In this document: positions 1-7,581 of the stretch, in pieces | Layout of the letters: every line of letters starts with the position of its first letter | How positions within the stretch are numbered: the first letter of the stretch is position 1 | Assembly (NCBI GenBank): GCA_910585155.1 | Contig: CAJUEC010000034.1 | Coordinates: 3,045 to 26,153, forward strand | Source: an uncultured Oscillospiraceae bacterium | Lineage (GTDB): Bacteria; Bacillota; Clostridia; Oscillospirales; Oscillospiraceae | DNA length: 23,109 nucleotides | Direction of reading: 5' to 3' | The notes under the pieces: generated by a model | The model's input: the letters and a program-made list of their open reading frames with translations, nothing else | Database searches by the model: none | What the model was told of the DNA's origin: nothing | Made by a program: the position numbers and the translations under genes

Positions 1-223
1 GACTCGGGCAAAACCCGCCTCCACCCTGTGGCGGCTGGGCTTTTCCCCTCGCTCCAGTCCATCCGCGCGGCTCACGACGGCTCAGCAACCTGTAGTCGTG
101 CTGCGCCTGTTCGCGACGCGCGGCTTCCCTCCGACTCGGGCAAAACCCGCCTCCACCCTGTGGCGGCTGGGCTTTTCCCCTCGCTCCGGTCCATCCGCGC
201 TGCTCACGACGGCTCAGCAACCT
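1..223. repeat. Two copies of a 91-bp direct repeat, period 132 bp
   Basis: Positions 1-91 and 133-223 are nearly identical, both starting GACTCGGGCAAAACCCGCC and ending GGCTCAGCAACCT, with only single-base differences (for example CTCCAGTCC against CTCCGGTCC). They are separated by 41 bp (92-132). Short internal stems are visible, such as CGGG-CAAAA-CCCG. The first copy begins exactly at the window edge, so the array may continue to the left. The open frames through it are GC-rich and low in complexity and show no protein family. I read it as a non-coding intergenic repeat family. Its function is unknown. Confidence 0.85.
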
Positions 224-274
224 AAAATTTACACCCCGCAACCCAAACGCAACGCCAAATTGGTGGCCTGAGCG

Positions 275-301
275 GGTGTTCTCCCGTACACTGGGAGCAC
301 C
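275..301 (+). promoter_or_regulatory. Imperfect hairpin just before the first regulator gene
   Basis: GGTG-TT-CTCCC at 275-285 pairs with GGGAG-C-ACC at 293-301 around a 7-nt loop. It ends four bases before the AAAGGAGGT ribosome site at 305-313 of the XRE gene. It could be an operator half-site pair for the regulator or an RNA hairpin affecting translation. No convincing -35/-10 pair was found next to it. Weak call. Confidence 0.3.
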
Positions 302-320
302 TTGAAAGGAGGTCATCACC

Positions 321-1199
321 ATGACATTCGGTGAAAATCTGCAATTCCTGCGCAAGCGGGCCAACATGACCCAGGAGGACCTGGCGGAGAAAATGGAGGT
401 CTCCCGCCAATCGGTGAGCAAGTGGGAGTCCAATTCCTCCTACCCGGAGACGGAGGCCATCCTCCGCCTGTGCGACCTGTTCCACTGCGACATGGACACC
501 CTATTGCGGGGCGACGTGTCCCGCCGCTTCGGCGAGGACGCCTCCCTCTGGGACAGCCACATGAACGGCTTCGCCGCCGCCATGACGGCGGGGGTAGTCC
601 TGGTGCTGCTGGGCGTCGCCCTCATGCTGTTTGTGGGTGAGTTTTTCGCCCTTGAAATGTGGGCAGGAGTGATCTTTTTCCTGTTTCTCGCCGTGGCTGT
701 CACCATCTTCATCCTCTCCGGCATGGGCCACGACACCTTCCTCCGCCAGCACCCCGGCATCGGCCCCTGCTACAAAAAGGAGGAGATGGACCGCTTCGAG
801 CGCCGCTTCCCCGCCCTCATCGCCATCCCGGTCGCCCTCCTGCTGCTGGGGCTGACAGCCATGATCCCCCTGGAGCCCCTGGCCCCCGCCCAGTTCAGTA
901 AGGACCAATGGGATGCCCTGTGCGGGACCTTGTATCTGTTGTGCATCACCATCACCGCCGCCGCCCTCACCTGGGCGGGCATCCAGCACTCCAAGTACGG
1001 CTTCCCCGAGGAGAAGATGACCCCCGCCCAGCGCCGGGTGGGCCGGATCTGGGGCGTGGGCATGGTGGCCGCCACGGCGCTGTACGTGGGCCTGGGCTAC
1101 GGGCTGGACCTGTGGAAGCAGGCCGCCCCCATCATCTACACCGTGGCCGCCCTGCTGTGCGCGGCCCTCACCATCCTGGTGAAAAAAGACGACGAATGA
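321..1199 (+). CDS. XRE-family DNA-binding protein with C-terminal membrane domain
   Basis: The 292-residue protein has an N-terminal helix-turn-helix of Cro/C1 (XRE) type over about residues 4-60. The recognition-helix stretch SRQSVSKWESNSSYPE is typical of the family. About six hydrophobic segments follow, from residue 90 to the C-terminus, so the DNA-binding head is tethered to the membrane. This architecture is common in Firmicutes and is usually thought to pass a membrane signal to the head; the signal here is unknown. The start is fixed by AAAGGAGGT seven bases upstream of ATG. The stop lies 16 bp before the next gene, which has its own AAAGGAGG, so the two are probably cotranscribed. 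Family call is secure, target unknown. Confidence 0.88.
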   Translation: MTFGENLQFLRKRANMTQEDLAEKMEVSRQSVSKWESNSSYPETEAILRLCDLFHCDMDTLLRGDVSRRFGEDASLWDSHMNGFAAAMTAGVVLVLLGVALMLFVGEFFALEMWAGVIFFLFLAVAVTIFILSGMGHDTFLRQHPGIGPCYKKEEMDRFERRFPALIAIPVALLLLGLTAMIPLEPLAPAQFSKDQWDALCGTLYLLCITITAAALTWAGIQHSKYGFPEEKMTPAQRRVGRIWGVGMVAATALYVGLGYGLDLWKQAAPIIYTVAALLCAALTILVKKDDE

Positions 1200-1215
1200 C
1201 AAAGGAGGCCCCGCC

Positions 1216-2277
1216 ATGGTGGAGCGCCGCCCGGACTACTACACACACTTTCACTGCCTGGGCGGGTCCTGCCCAGACACCTGCTGCCGGGACTGGTCGG
1301 TGGTCCCCGATGAGGCCGCCTTGGCGGACTACGCCGCCGCCCCCGCCCCCCTGGGGGAGCGCATCGCCCAAAATCTCGTCACCGATGAGGACGGCGACAC
1401 CTGCTTCCGCCTAGATGAACAGGGGCTGTGCGCCCTTTTGACCCCCGGCGGCCTGTGCGCCATACAAAAGGACTGGGGGGAGGGGCATCTCTGCGCCCAC
1501 TGCGCGGCCTACCCCCGGTTCACCGAGGAGTTCGGCTGTCTCACTGAGACCGCCCTGGCCATCTCCTGTCCCGAGGCAGCGCGGCTCCTTTTCGAGGCCC
1601 CCCGCTTCGCCCTTGTTGAGACGAACGATGGCGTGGACGACCCGCCCTTTGACGGCGTAGACCCGGACCTGCTGGCGGGGCTGGAGCGCAGCCGCGCCCA
1701 AGTTCTAGCCCTGCTGGACGGGGACCAGGGGACCATCTGGGAGAAGCTGCGGACCGTGCTGGGCCGGGCCAAGGCCCTGGAATCCTCCCTGTTCGCCGAG
1801 GACTTCCGCCGGGACTTCCCCTTCCCGCCCCCGCCTATCCCCGGCCTCTTCCGGGCCTCCGCCGCCCGGCTTTTAGAAGTGCTGGCTGAGCTGGACCCCC
1901 TGCGCCCGGACTGGCCGGAATTGCTGAAGGCGCGGGCCAAACAGCTCTCCGCCCTGTCCCCGGCGGACTATATCGCCCTACGCTCACGGTATGAGCAGGC
2001 CAACCCCCGCTGGGAGCGCCAGCTGGCCAACCTCGCCTGTTATTTCGTGTTCCGCCACTGGCACAAGGCGGTGAACGACGACGTGCTCTATGGCCGCGCC
2101 GCCTTCGTGTGCGCCGCCTGCTCTGTTGCGTACCACCTGTCCCTGTTCCAGCCGGGGGAAGAAGCCGCCCTGTGGACCCGGTTCAGCCGGGAGGTGGAGC
2201 ACGATGAAAACAACCTGGCCGAGCTGATCTGGGCCCTGTCCGAGCCGGACGCCCTGCCCCCACCGCTCACATTTTGA
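1216..2277 (+). CDS. FliB-like cysteine-cluster protein (flagellin lysine-N-methylase family)
   Basis: The 353-residue protein opens with a cysteine cluster, C14, C19, C23 and C24 (SCPDTCCRDW). Further cysteines follow in DTCFRL, GLCALL, GLCAI and HLCAHCAAYPR. This is the layout of the YkgJ/FliB CxxCxxCC family, whose named member methylates lysines of flagellin and whose cysteines probably hold a metal or Fe-S cluster. No flagellar gene is in the window, and family members are frequent in non-motile gut Clostridia, so the methylase name is only a family label. The start follows AAAGGAGGCCCCGCC. The gene sits between the XRE regulator and mtnA on the same strand and is probably in one operon with them. 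Confidence 0.8.
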   Translation: MVERRPDYYTHFHCLGGSCPDTCCRDWSVVPDEAALADYAAAPAPLGERIAQNLVTDEDGDTCFRLDEQGLCALLTPGGLCAIQKDWGEGHLCAHCAAYPRFTEEFGCLTETALAISCPEAARLLFEAPRFALVETNDGVDDPPFDGVDPDLLAGLERSRAQVLALLDGDQGTIWEKLRTVLGRAKALESSLFAEDFRRDFPFPPPPIPGLFRASAARLLEVLAELDPLRPDWPELLKARAKQLSALSPADYIALRSRYEQANPRWERQLANLACYFVFRHWHKAVNDDVLYGRAAFVCAACSVAYHLSLFQPGEEAALWTRFSREVEHDENNLAELIWALSEPDALPPPLTF

Positions 2278-2293
2278 GGAGAGGAGACGTCCC

Positions 2294-3358
2294 ATGTCAC
2301 AATATCTCAGCGGCCACATCCATCTCGGGGATGACCTTACCAGCGTGGTCATCCTGGACCAAACCCTTCTGCCCAATGAGGTCAAATACCTCACCCTGCG
2401 CACCCCGGAGGAGATGTTCGAGGCCATCCGGTCCCTCCGGGTGCGGGGGGCCCCCGCCATCGGCATCTGCGCCGGGTACTGTCTGGCCGCCATCGCCCAG
2501 CAGCGCAGCCGGGACCTGGACCACCCCCGGTATCTCAGCGAGCTGTTCCGCCAGGTTCAATACCTGGGCTCCTCCCGTCCCACGGCGGTGAATCTGAGCT
2601 GGGCGCTGGACCGTCTCCTCCGCAAGGCCATCGACCTGTCGGATGTCACGGCGCCCCCCGCGAAAATTGCCGCCGTTCTGCGGGAGGAGGCCCTGTCCAT
2701 CCACCGGGAGGACATCGCCATGTGCCGGGCCATCTCAGAGCACGGCCTCACCCTCCTCAAGGACGGGGACGGGGTGCTCACCCACTGCAACGCCGGGCCG
2801 CTGGCCACCTCGCAATACGGCACCGCCCTGGGCCCCATCCTGCTGGGGACGGAGCGGGGAATGCGCCTCCGGGTCTTTGCCGACGAGACCCGCCCCTTGC
2901 TCCAGGGGGCCCGGCTCACCGCCTACGAGCTGGACCGGGCGGGGGCAGACGTCACCCTGATCTGCGATAATATGGCCTCCATGGTGATGAAAAACGGCTG
3001 GGTGAACGCCTGCTTTGTGGGCTGTGACCGGGTGGCCGCCAACGGCGACGCCGCCAACAAGATCGGCACCAGCGGCGTGGCCATTTTAGCCAAGCACTAC
3101 GGGATTCCCTTCTATGTCCTAGGCCCCACCTCCACCGTCGATCTGGACTGCCCCACCGGGGCGGATATTGAGATCGAGCTGCGGGACCCGGAGGAGATCC
3201 GCTCCAAATTCTACGCCCAGCCCATGGCCCCAGCGGGGGTGAAATGCTACAACCCCGCCTTCGACGTAACCGACCACACCCTGATTTCCGGCATCATCAC
3301 GGAAAAGGGAATCTGCCGCCCGCCCTATACGGAATCCCTCTCCGCCCTGTTTTCATGA
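2294..3358 (+). CDS. mtnA: S-methyl-5-thioribose-1-phosphate isomerase
   Basis: The enzyme converts methylthioribose-1-phosphate to methylthioribulose-1-phosphate in salvage of the methylthioadenosine left by polyamine and SAM chemistry. The 354-residue protein has the family signatures RGAPAIG (51-57), THCNAGPLATSQYGTALG with the catalytic cysteine near residue 165, ADETRPLLQGARLTAYEL, and GCDRVAANGDAANKIGT with the catalytic aspartate near residue 245. The length is normal for the family. The start follows GGAGAGGAG, and the preceding stop is only 16 bp upstream, suggesting cotranscription with the FliB-like gene. No other methionine-salvage gene (mtnN, mtnK, mtnB) is in the window. A strong hairpin begins at the stop codon. 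Confidence 0.95.
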   Translation: MSQYLSGHIHLGDDLTSVVILDQTLLPNEVKYLTLRTPEEMFEAIRSLRVRGAPAIGICAGYCLAAIAQQRSRDLDHPRYLSELFRQVQYLGSSRPTAVNLSWALDRLLRKAIDLSDVTAPPAKIAAVLREEALSIHREDIAMCRAISEHGLTLLKDGDGVLTHCNAGPLATSQYGTALGPILLGTERGMRLRVFADETRPLLQGARLTAYELDRAGADVTLICDNMASMVMKNGWVNACFVGCDRVAANGDAANKIGTSGVAILAKHYGIPFYVLGPTSTVDLDCPTGADIEIELRDPEEIRSKFYAQPMAPAGVKCYNPAFDVTDHTLISGIITEKGICRPPYTESLSALFS

Positions 3359-3397
3359 AGAAGCCGCCCTGTTCTCACGGAAACAGGGCGGCTTCTT
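3358..3397. terminator. Bidirectional terminator between mtnA and the glutaminase-domain gene
   Basis: A perfect 16-bp stem, AAGAAGCCGCCCTGTT (3358-3373) with its complement (3382-3397) around an 8-nt loop. It starts inside the mtnA stop codon and ends five bases from the stop of the convergent gene. A-rich and T-rich ends on both sides fit termination in both directions. Confidence 0.85.
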
Positions 3398-3402
3398 TGC
3401 AA

Positions 3403-3981
3403 TTAGAGGCGGTCCGCCGGCGTCCAGTACCGCCAGGTCCGCCAGCCCGCCCTGGAAAAATAGGCACAGCCGGCGCTCTCCAGCTCCCGGACATCCTGAA
3501 GCGCCCCGCAGCCCGGAAACCGCGGCAGGGTCTCGCCCCCGGAGGTAAAGCACAGCCGCTCCCCCGTCAGGGTAAAAAGCAGCGGCTTCATCCCCATTCG
3601 GTCCCGGGCCAGGAACAGCCGCCGCCCCTCCTCCTCCCACACGGCGAAGGCAAATATGCCGTCGAAGCGCTTCACACAGTCCGCCCCCCACTCGGCGTAG
3701 GCGTGGGCCGCCGTCTCGGCACCGGAGCTTCCCTCAAAACGGTGGCCCAGGGCGGCCAGCTCCCCGCGCAGCTCCCACACATTGTGCAGCTCCCCGTCAT
3801 AGACCACCGCCATTCCGCCCCGGGCCGGCAGCAAAATGGGCTGACCCGTGCCCTCTGGGTCCGCCGCCTCCAGCCGGGCGGGCCCCCGGCGGTAGGTCCC
3901 CCCCTGGGCCATGGCGTCCGGCAGCCCCTCCTCATCCGGCTCCCATCCCTTCCACCGGATCATCCCCGCGATTGCGCACAC
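3403..3981 (-). CDS. Free-standing class II glutaminase domain (AsnB N-terminal half only)
   Basis: The protein matches the N-terminal Ntn-glutaminase domain of asparagine synthetase: CAIAGM at the start, YRRGP, YDGELHNVWELRGEL (for NGEIYNYxELRxEL) and FDGIFAFAVWEEE, then FLARDRMGMKPLLF. The catalytic cysteine must be the first residue after fMet. A GTG codon at 3981 gives Met-Cys-Ala-Ile-Ala, so I chose it over ATG at 3987 (Met-Pro-Val-Cys) and TTG at 4023, although an AAGGG spaced seven bases from the ATG fits that start better. The protein stops after WRYWTPADRL, exactly where the ATP-dependent synthetase domain should begin, and a terminator follows. It is either a truncated asnB remnant or a stand-alone amidotransferase-like domain. 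The frame is intact for about 190 codons. Confidence 0.7.
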   Translation of the reverse strand: MCAIAGMIRWKGWEPDEEGLPDAMAQGGTYRRGPARLEAADPEGTGQPILLPARGGMAVVYDGELHNVWELRGELAALGHRFEGSSGAETAAHAYAEWGADCVKRFDGIFAFAVWEEEGRRLFLARDRMGMKPLLFTLTGERLCFTSGGETLPRFPGCGALQDVRELESAGCAYFSRAGWRTWRYWTPADRL

Positions 3982-4092
3982 AGGCATCCCCCATCCCTTC
4001 GGCAGCCCCGCAGGCGCCGCCAATATGGGTTATTCTATGCGGCAGAGCCCGCCCTGGTGCGCGGCGCTCACACCTGGACTTCCGCAAAATGC

Positions 4093-4160
4093 AGAACCTG
4101 TACTCACAGAGCCCCAGCCCCCCCTTTACCCGGGGCCTCTCGGCTGTGAATACAGGTTCT
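4093..4160. terminator. Long inverted repeat, probable terminator at the end of the redox operon
   Basis: AGAACCTGTACTCACAG (4093-4109) pairs with CTGTGAATACAGGTTCT (4144-4160), 16 of 17 positions matching. An inner GCCCC/GGGGC stem lies in the 34-nt middle. CAAAA flanks the left side and TTTTTG the right, as in a bidirectional terminator. It lies 30 bp past the stop of the last redox-operon gene and upstream of the glutaminase-domain gene. The middle is long for a simple terminator, so a leader RNA for the glutaminase-domain gene or a tiny mobile repeat is also possible. Confidence 0.5.
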
Positions 4161-4189
4161 TTTTGCGCGCGGCTATTGGCTTTAGCTTC

Positions 4190-4633
4190 TCAGAGCATCC
4201 CGCTCAGGCACTGCCCCGCCAGGAACAGCATCAGCGCGGTGCCCGCGGGGGCCAGAGGGGCCTTGGGCCCGGTGGCGATGCGCTCCAGCGCCGCGGTGTA
4301 CAGCAGGGCGGAAGCGCCAAACACCGCCGCCCCCGCCAGCCCCAGCACCCACACCGGGGTTCCCCCAGTCACCCCGGCGCACCAGGGCAGCAGGGCAAAG
4401 ACCGCGCCGCCCAGCGCCGCATTTGCCAGCAGGGCGGGCCAGGACAGCTTGGGCGCGGGCCCCCAGTAGGCGTCCAGGGCCAGGGCAAGGAGGCTCAGCC
4501 CCAGCAGCATGGGCAGGTCAAGCTTGGGCAGGATGGCCATGGGGGCCAGCGTCCCGGCCAGCGCCAGCGTCAGGCAGGCCAGCCCCACTACAGCGGCCAG
4601 CAGGACGCTGCGCTTCAACGGATTCTCTCTCAT
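4190..4633 (-). CDS. Unrecognised small membrane protein, last gene of the RNF-like operon
   Basis: The 147-residue protein is almost all membrane, with about five hydrophobic segments and short polar turns (RENPLKRS at the N-terminus, YWGPAPK and ERIATGPKAP between helices). I do not recognise the family. It occupies the place where rnfE, rnfA and rnfB normally follow rnfG. However, it lacks the conserved NPVLVQLLGLCP-type motif of RnfE/RnfA, is shorter than their roughly 190-200 residues, and has no cysteine-rich ferredoxin part like RnfB. Its cysteines lie in GLACLTL, LPWCAGV and GQCLSG. Start ATG at 4633 is preceded by GGGAGGG and lies one base after the rnfG stop (TGATATG), so the two genes are translationally coupled. 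It may be a substitute membrane subunit, but this is inference. Confidence 0.7.
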   Translation of the reverse strand: MRENPLKRSVLLAAVVGLACLTLALAGTLAPMAILPKLDLPMLLGLSLLALALDAYWGPAPKLSWPALLANAALGGAVFALLPWCAGVTGGTPVWVLGLAGAAVFGASALLYTAALERIATGPKAPLAPAGTALMLFLAGQCLSGML

Positions 4634-4634
4634 A

Positions 4635-5177
4635 TCAGCCCTCCCATTCCGTGGCGCCGGAGGAGACGTCCGCGCCGGTGACAAAGGCGGCGGCGGAGTT
4701 CACCGCCCGGGTCACCGCCTTGCTGGTGACGGTGGCCCCGGTGAGGGCGTCGATTCCCTCCCCCACGGCGGCCTCCCCGCTGGTGCCCAAAAACTGCAGC
4801 AGGAAGGAGGCGCCTGTCTGGGCCCCCCGGCCCAGGCCAAAGGTCTCCCCATGGTCCCGCACCGTGACGCCGGACACCGCGCCGTCGTTGGTGACCCCCA
4901 CCCAGAGGGTCATGGGGGCCGCGTACCCGGCGGTCTCCACCTCTAACACATATCCGTCCTCCGCCTTGAACACCCGGCGGATGCTCTCGTCCTCCCCGTC
5001 GCAGACCTCCTCTGTGAAGGCGCTGGGGCGGCTGGGGAGCATATAGGACATGATCTCATTCCGGGCGGCCTCCTCATTGCGCAGGGCGGTCTCCTCCAGG
5101 GCGGCGGAGAGGCCAAGCAGCACCGCGGCCGCCGCCAGAAGGGCGGCAACGGGCGCGATCAGGTCCCTTGTCCTCAT
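4635..5177 (-). CDS. rnfG: RNF complex subunit G (flavoprotein with covalent FMN)
   Basis: The 180-residue protein has an N-terminal membrane anchor (about residues 6-27) and an FMN_bind domain outside the membrane. The flavinylation motif DALTGATVT (143-151) is present, with T149 the expected site of phosphoester-linked FMN added by ApbE. GETFGLG further upstream is also typical. In RNF, RnfG carries electrons on the outer face between RnfD and the membrane core. The start at 5177 overlaps the rnfD stop as ATGA. An oddity is a second motif-like stretch near the C-terminus, DVSSGAT (170-176), which fits D-x-x-(S/T)-G-A-T. Next in the operon comes an unknown membrane protein rather than rnfE. 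Confidence 0.9.
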   Translation of the reverse strand: MRTRDLIAPVAALLAAAAVLLGLSAALEETALRNEEAARNEIMSYMLPSRPSAFTEEVCDGEDESIRRVFKAEDGYVLEVETAGYAAPMTLWVGVTNDGAVSGVTVRDHGETFGLGRGAQTGASFLLQFLGTSGEAAVGEGIDALTGATVTSKAVTRAVNSAAAFVTGADVSSGATEWEG

Positions 5178-6148
5178 TGTGCCGCCTCCTTCCTCTCGCC
5201 GTACCGCCTGGGAACCAGATACCGGTCCAGCAGCCAGACGGCGGCGTTCATCAGCAGAATCGCGTAGGTGACCCCCTCCGGGAACAGCCCGGTATAGCGG
5301 AACAGCACAGTGAGCGCTCCGCAGCCCACCCCGTACACCACCTGGGCCGCCGGACCCACGGGCGAGGTGGCGTAGTCGGTGGCCATAAAGATGGCCCCCA
5401 GCAGCACGCCGCCGCTGAGCAGGCTGTACGCCATCCACAAAACGGGGCTGTCCCCCTTGGTAAACACCAGGGAGAGGACGGCCACCGTCCCCAGATAGGC
5501 GGCGGGAATGCGGAAGCTGATCACCCGCCGGAACAGCAGATAGCCGCCGCCGATGAGCAGGGCCAGGGCGGAGGTCTCCCCGATACAGCCGCCGATCCCG
5601 CCCAGGAACATATCCGCCAGGGTGGCGTCAGGCAGGGCGGGCATCTGCATATGGTGCAGGGGGGTGGCCCCGGTGATCACGTCCACCGGGCTCAGCTCCC
5701 CCAGGGGCAGAGGCGCGCCCAGGGCCGGGAACCGGGTGAGGCAGGCGGGGAACAGCAGCATCAGGAAGGCCCGGGCACCCAGGGCCGGGTTAAAGGTGTT
5801 CTGCCCCAGGCCGCCGCAGATCCCCTTCACCACAACGGCCGCGAACAGCCCGCCGGTAGCCGCCGTCCAGTAGGGCACGGAGGCGGGCAGCGTCAGGGCC
5901 AGCAGCAGCCCGGTGACCAGGGCGGAGCCGTCGGGCAGGGTGTTATACTGCCGCAGGACCAGCCGCAGCAGCCACTCCCCCGCCAGGGCGGACAGCACGC
6001 ACACCGCCGCCACCAGCGCGGCCCGGAGGCCCTGGACGATCACGCCCGCGATCAGGGCGGGCAGCAGGGCGATCACCACGTCCAGCATCAGCCGGGTGGT
6101 GGTGTCCTTCCCCCGGATGTGGGGGGACGCGCTCACCGTCAGATTCAT
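5174..6148 (-). CDS. rnfD: RNF complex subunit D (NqrB/RnfD family membrane flavoprotein)
   Basis: The 324-residue polytopic membrane protein belongs to the NqrB/RnfD family, which moves electrons across or along the membrane and holds a covalent FMN. Visible marks are SASPHIR near the N-terminus, GGLGQNTFNPALGARAFL (112-129) and the flavinylation site VDVITGATPL, with T162 as likely acceptor. The length is normal. The chosen start ATG at 6148 overlaps the rnfC stop as ATGA, and its own stop overlaps rnfG in the same way. Longer upstream reading would run into rnfC. Strict coupling of C, D and G suggests that they are made in fixed ratio. Confidence 0.92.
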   Translation of the reverse strand: MNLTVSASPHIRGKDTTTRLMLDVVIALLPALIAGVIVQGLRAALVAAVCVLSALAGEWLLRLVLRQYNTLPDGSALVTGLLLALTLPASVPYWTAATGGLFAAVVVKGICGGLGQNTFNPALGARAFLMLLFPACLTRFPALGAPLPLGELSPVDVITGATPLHHMQMPALPDATLADMFLGGIGGCIGETSALALLIGGGYLLFRRVISFRIPAAYLGTVAVLSLVFTKGDSPVLWMAYSLLSGGVLLGAIFMATDYATSPVGPAAQVVYGVGCGALTVLFRYTGLFPEGVTYAILLMNAAVWLLDRYLVPRRYGERKEAAQ

Positions 6149-7452
6149 TTCGCACCCTCCTTCATCGCCCGCTTGCCCGCCCGGAAGCCCTGCACCAGGG
6201 GCACCTTGCCCGGGCAGGCGTAGGCACAGCAGCCGCACTCAATGCAGTCGGTGAGATGGAGCCGCTTCAGGGCGTCCAGATCCCCGGCGTTGGAATAGCG
6301 GTAGAGATACAGGGGCTCCAGCCCCATGGGACACACCTCCAGGCACCTGCCGCAGCGGATACACGCGGGGTGGGGGCTCTCCCCGTTCTGGGCGCTGGAC
6401 AGGCACAGCACCGCGTTGGTGGACTTGGTCACCGGAACAGAGAGGTCCTCCTGGGCCACGCCCATCATGGGCCCGCCGGACAGCACCTTCCACACGTCGT
6501 CCTCCAGCCCGCCGGCGGCGGCAATGACCTCCAGGAAGGAGGTCCCCACCCGCACCACCAGGTTGCGGGGCCGCTTTACCCCCTCTCCAGTGACGGTGAT
6601 CACGCGCTCAATCACGGGTATTCCCTCATAGACCGCCCGGTACACCCCAGCGGCGGTGGCGGCGTTGAACACCGCGCAGCCCACATCCCGGGGCAGGCCG
6701 CCGGAGGGCACCTGCCGCCCGGTGACCGCCTGAATGAGCTGCTTTTCCGCTCCCTGGGGATAGCGGGTGGGCAGCACCCTCAGCTCCACGCCGGGGAAGT
6801 CCCCCAGCCGCTCCCGCAGGAGGGCGGCGGCCTCCGCCTTGTTGTCCTCCACGGCAATCACCGTCCGCCCGGGGCTCAGGACCCGGACCAGGACCTCCAG
6901 CCCCTGAAGCACATCCCCGGGCCGGGTGCGCAGGAGCACGTCATCCGCCGTGATGTAGGGCTCGCACTCGCAGGCGTTGAGGATCAGCGTGTCCGTCTGG
7001 CTCATCCCCGTCTTGGACTTCACATCGGTGGGGAAGGCGGCGCCCCCCATGCCCACGATGCCCGCCTCCCGGATGATGGACACCAGCTCCGCCGGCGTAA
7101 ACAGCTCGGGGTGGCTGTAGGGCTTCATGGTGGGGGCGGGGGTGTCCAGGAAATCATTTTTGATGATGATGGCGGGGCAGACGCCGCCGCCGGGATGGGG
7201 GCGTTCCTCAATGCCCACCACCGTGCCGGACACCGGCGCGTGGACAGGCACGCACAGCCCATCCCCATCGCCGATTTTTTGGCCGACGCGCACCGTATCC
7301 CCCACCGCCACCAGCGGTTTGCAGGGCGCGCCGATGTGCTGGCGCAGAAGCACCGCCGCCTGGGCGGGCAGGGCCATGGCGGCCAGGGGCACAGAGGCGC
7401 TCAGCTCCTTGTGCCCGCTGGGGTGGACGCCGCCGAAAAACAGGGATTTCAT
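6145..7452 (-). CDS. rnfC: RNF complex subunit C (NADH- and Fe-S-binding)
   Basis: The 435-residue protein has the RnfC layout: N-terminal FGGVHPSGHKELS, a nucleotide-binding region with GMGGAAFPTDVK and NACECEPYITADD, then two [4Fe-4S] motifs, CIRCGRCLEVCP (C364, C367, C370, C374) and CIECGCCAYACP (C403, C406, C409, C413). In RNF this subunit exchanges electrons between NAD(H) and the membrane flavins. Start ATG at 7452 (MKSLFFGG) is chosen because AAGAGGTG stands six bases upstream and because homologues begin here. A longer reading to 7530 has no family support. About 130 bp without a terminator separates it from apbE upstream, so it is probably in the same transcript. Confidence 0.93.
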   Translation of the reverse strand: MKSLFFGGVHPSGHKELSASVPLAAMALPAQAAVLLRQHIGAPCKPLVAVGDTVRVGQKIGDGDGLCVPVHAPVSGTVVGIEERPHPGGGVCPAIIIKNDFLDTPAPTMKPYSHPELFTPAELVSIIREAGIVGMGGAAFPTDVKSKTGMSQTDTLILNACECEPYITADDVLLRTRPGDVLQGLEVLVRVLSPGRTVIAVEDNKAEAAALLRERLGDFPGVELRVLPTRYPQGAEKQLIQAVTGRQVPSGGLPRDVGCAVFNAATAAGVYRAVYEGIPVIERVITVTGEGVKRPRNLVVRVGTSFLEVIAAAGGLEDDVWKVLSGGPMMGVAQEDLSVPVTKSTNAVLCLSSAQNGESPHPACIRCGRCLEVCPMGLEPLYLYRYSNAGDLDALKRLHLTDCIECGCCAYACPGKVPLVQGFRAGKRAMKEGAK

Positions 7453-7581
7453 ACACATCACCTCTTGAGGTTGAAAATAAGAAGCTGCACCAATAGCCGA
7501 AGCGTTCCAAGGATTTTTCACGCGGCTCATGGACGGTTTGGGCCGCGAAGATGTATGCTGCGTCTATTGGGCGGGGACCGC

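Noticed and set aside
1..223. CRISPR-like array
   Set aside because: Only two units, each 91 bp and separated by 41 bp. The repeat is far longer than CRISPR repeats and no cas gene is present.
222..320. A promoter for the first XRE gene using TACACT at 287-292
   Set aside because: The nearest -35-like word, TTGGTG at 260-265, is 21 bp away, too far for a standard promoter.
4024..4189. A T-box or other amino-acid riboswitch before the glutaminase-domain gene
   Set aside because: No T-box sequence, specifier loop or other known riboswitch core was recognised; only the inverted repeat is clear.
4190..4633. Calling the last operon gene rnfE or rnfA
   Set aside because: It is too short and lacks the conserved cysteine motifs and helix pattern of those families.
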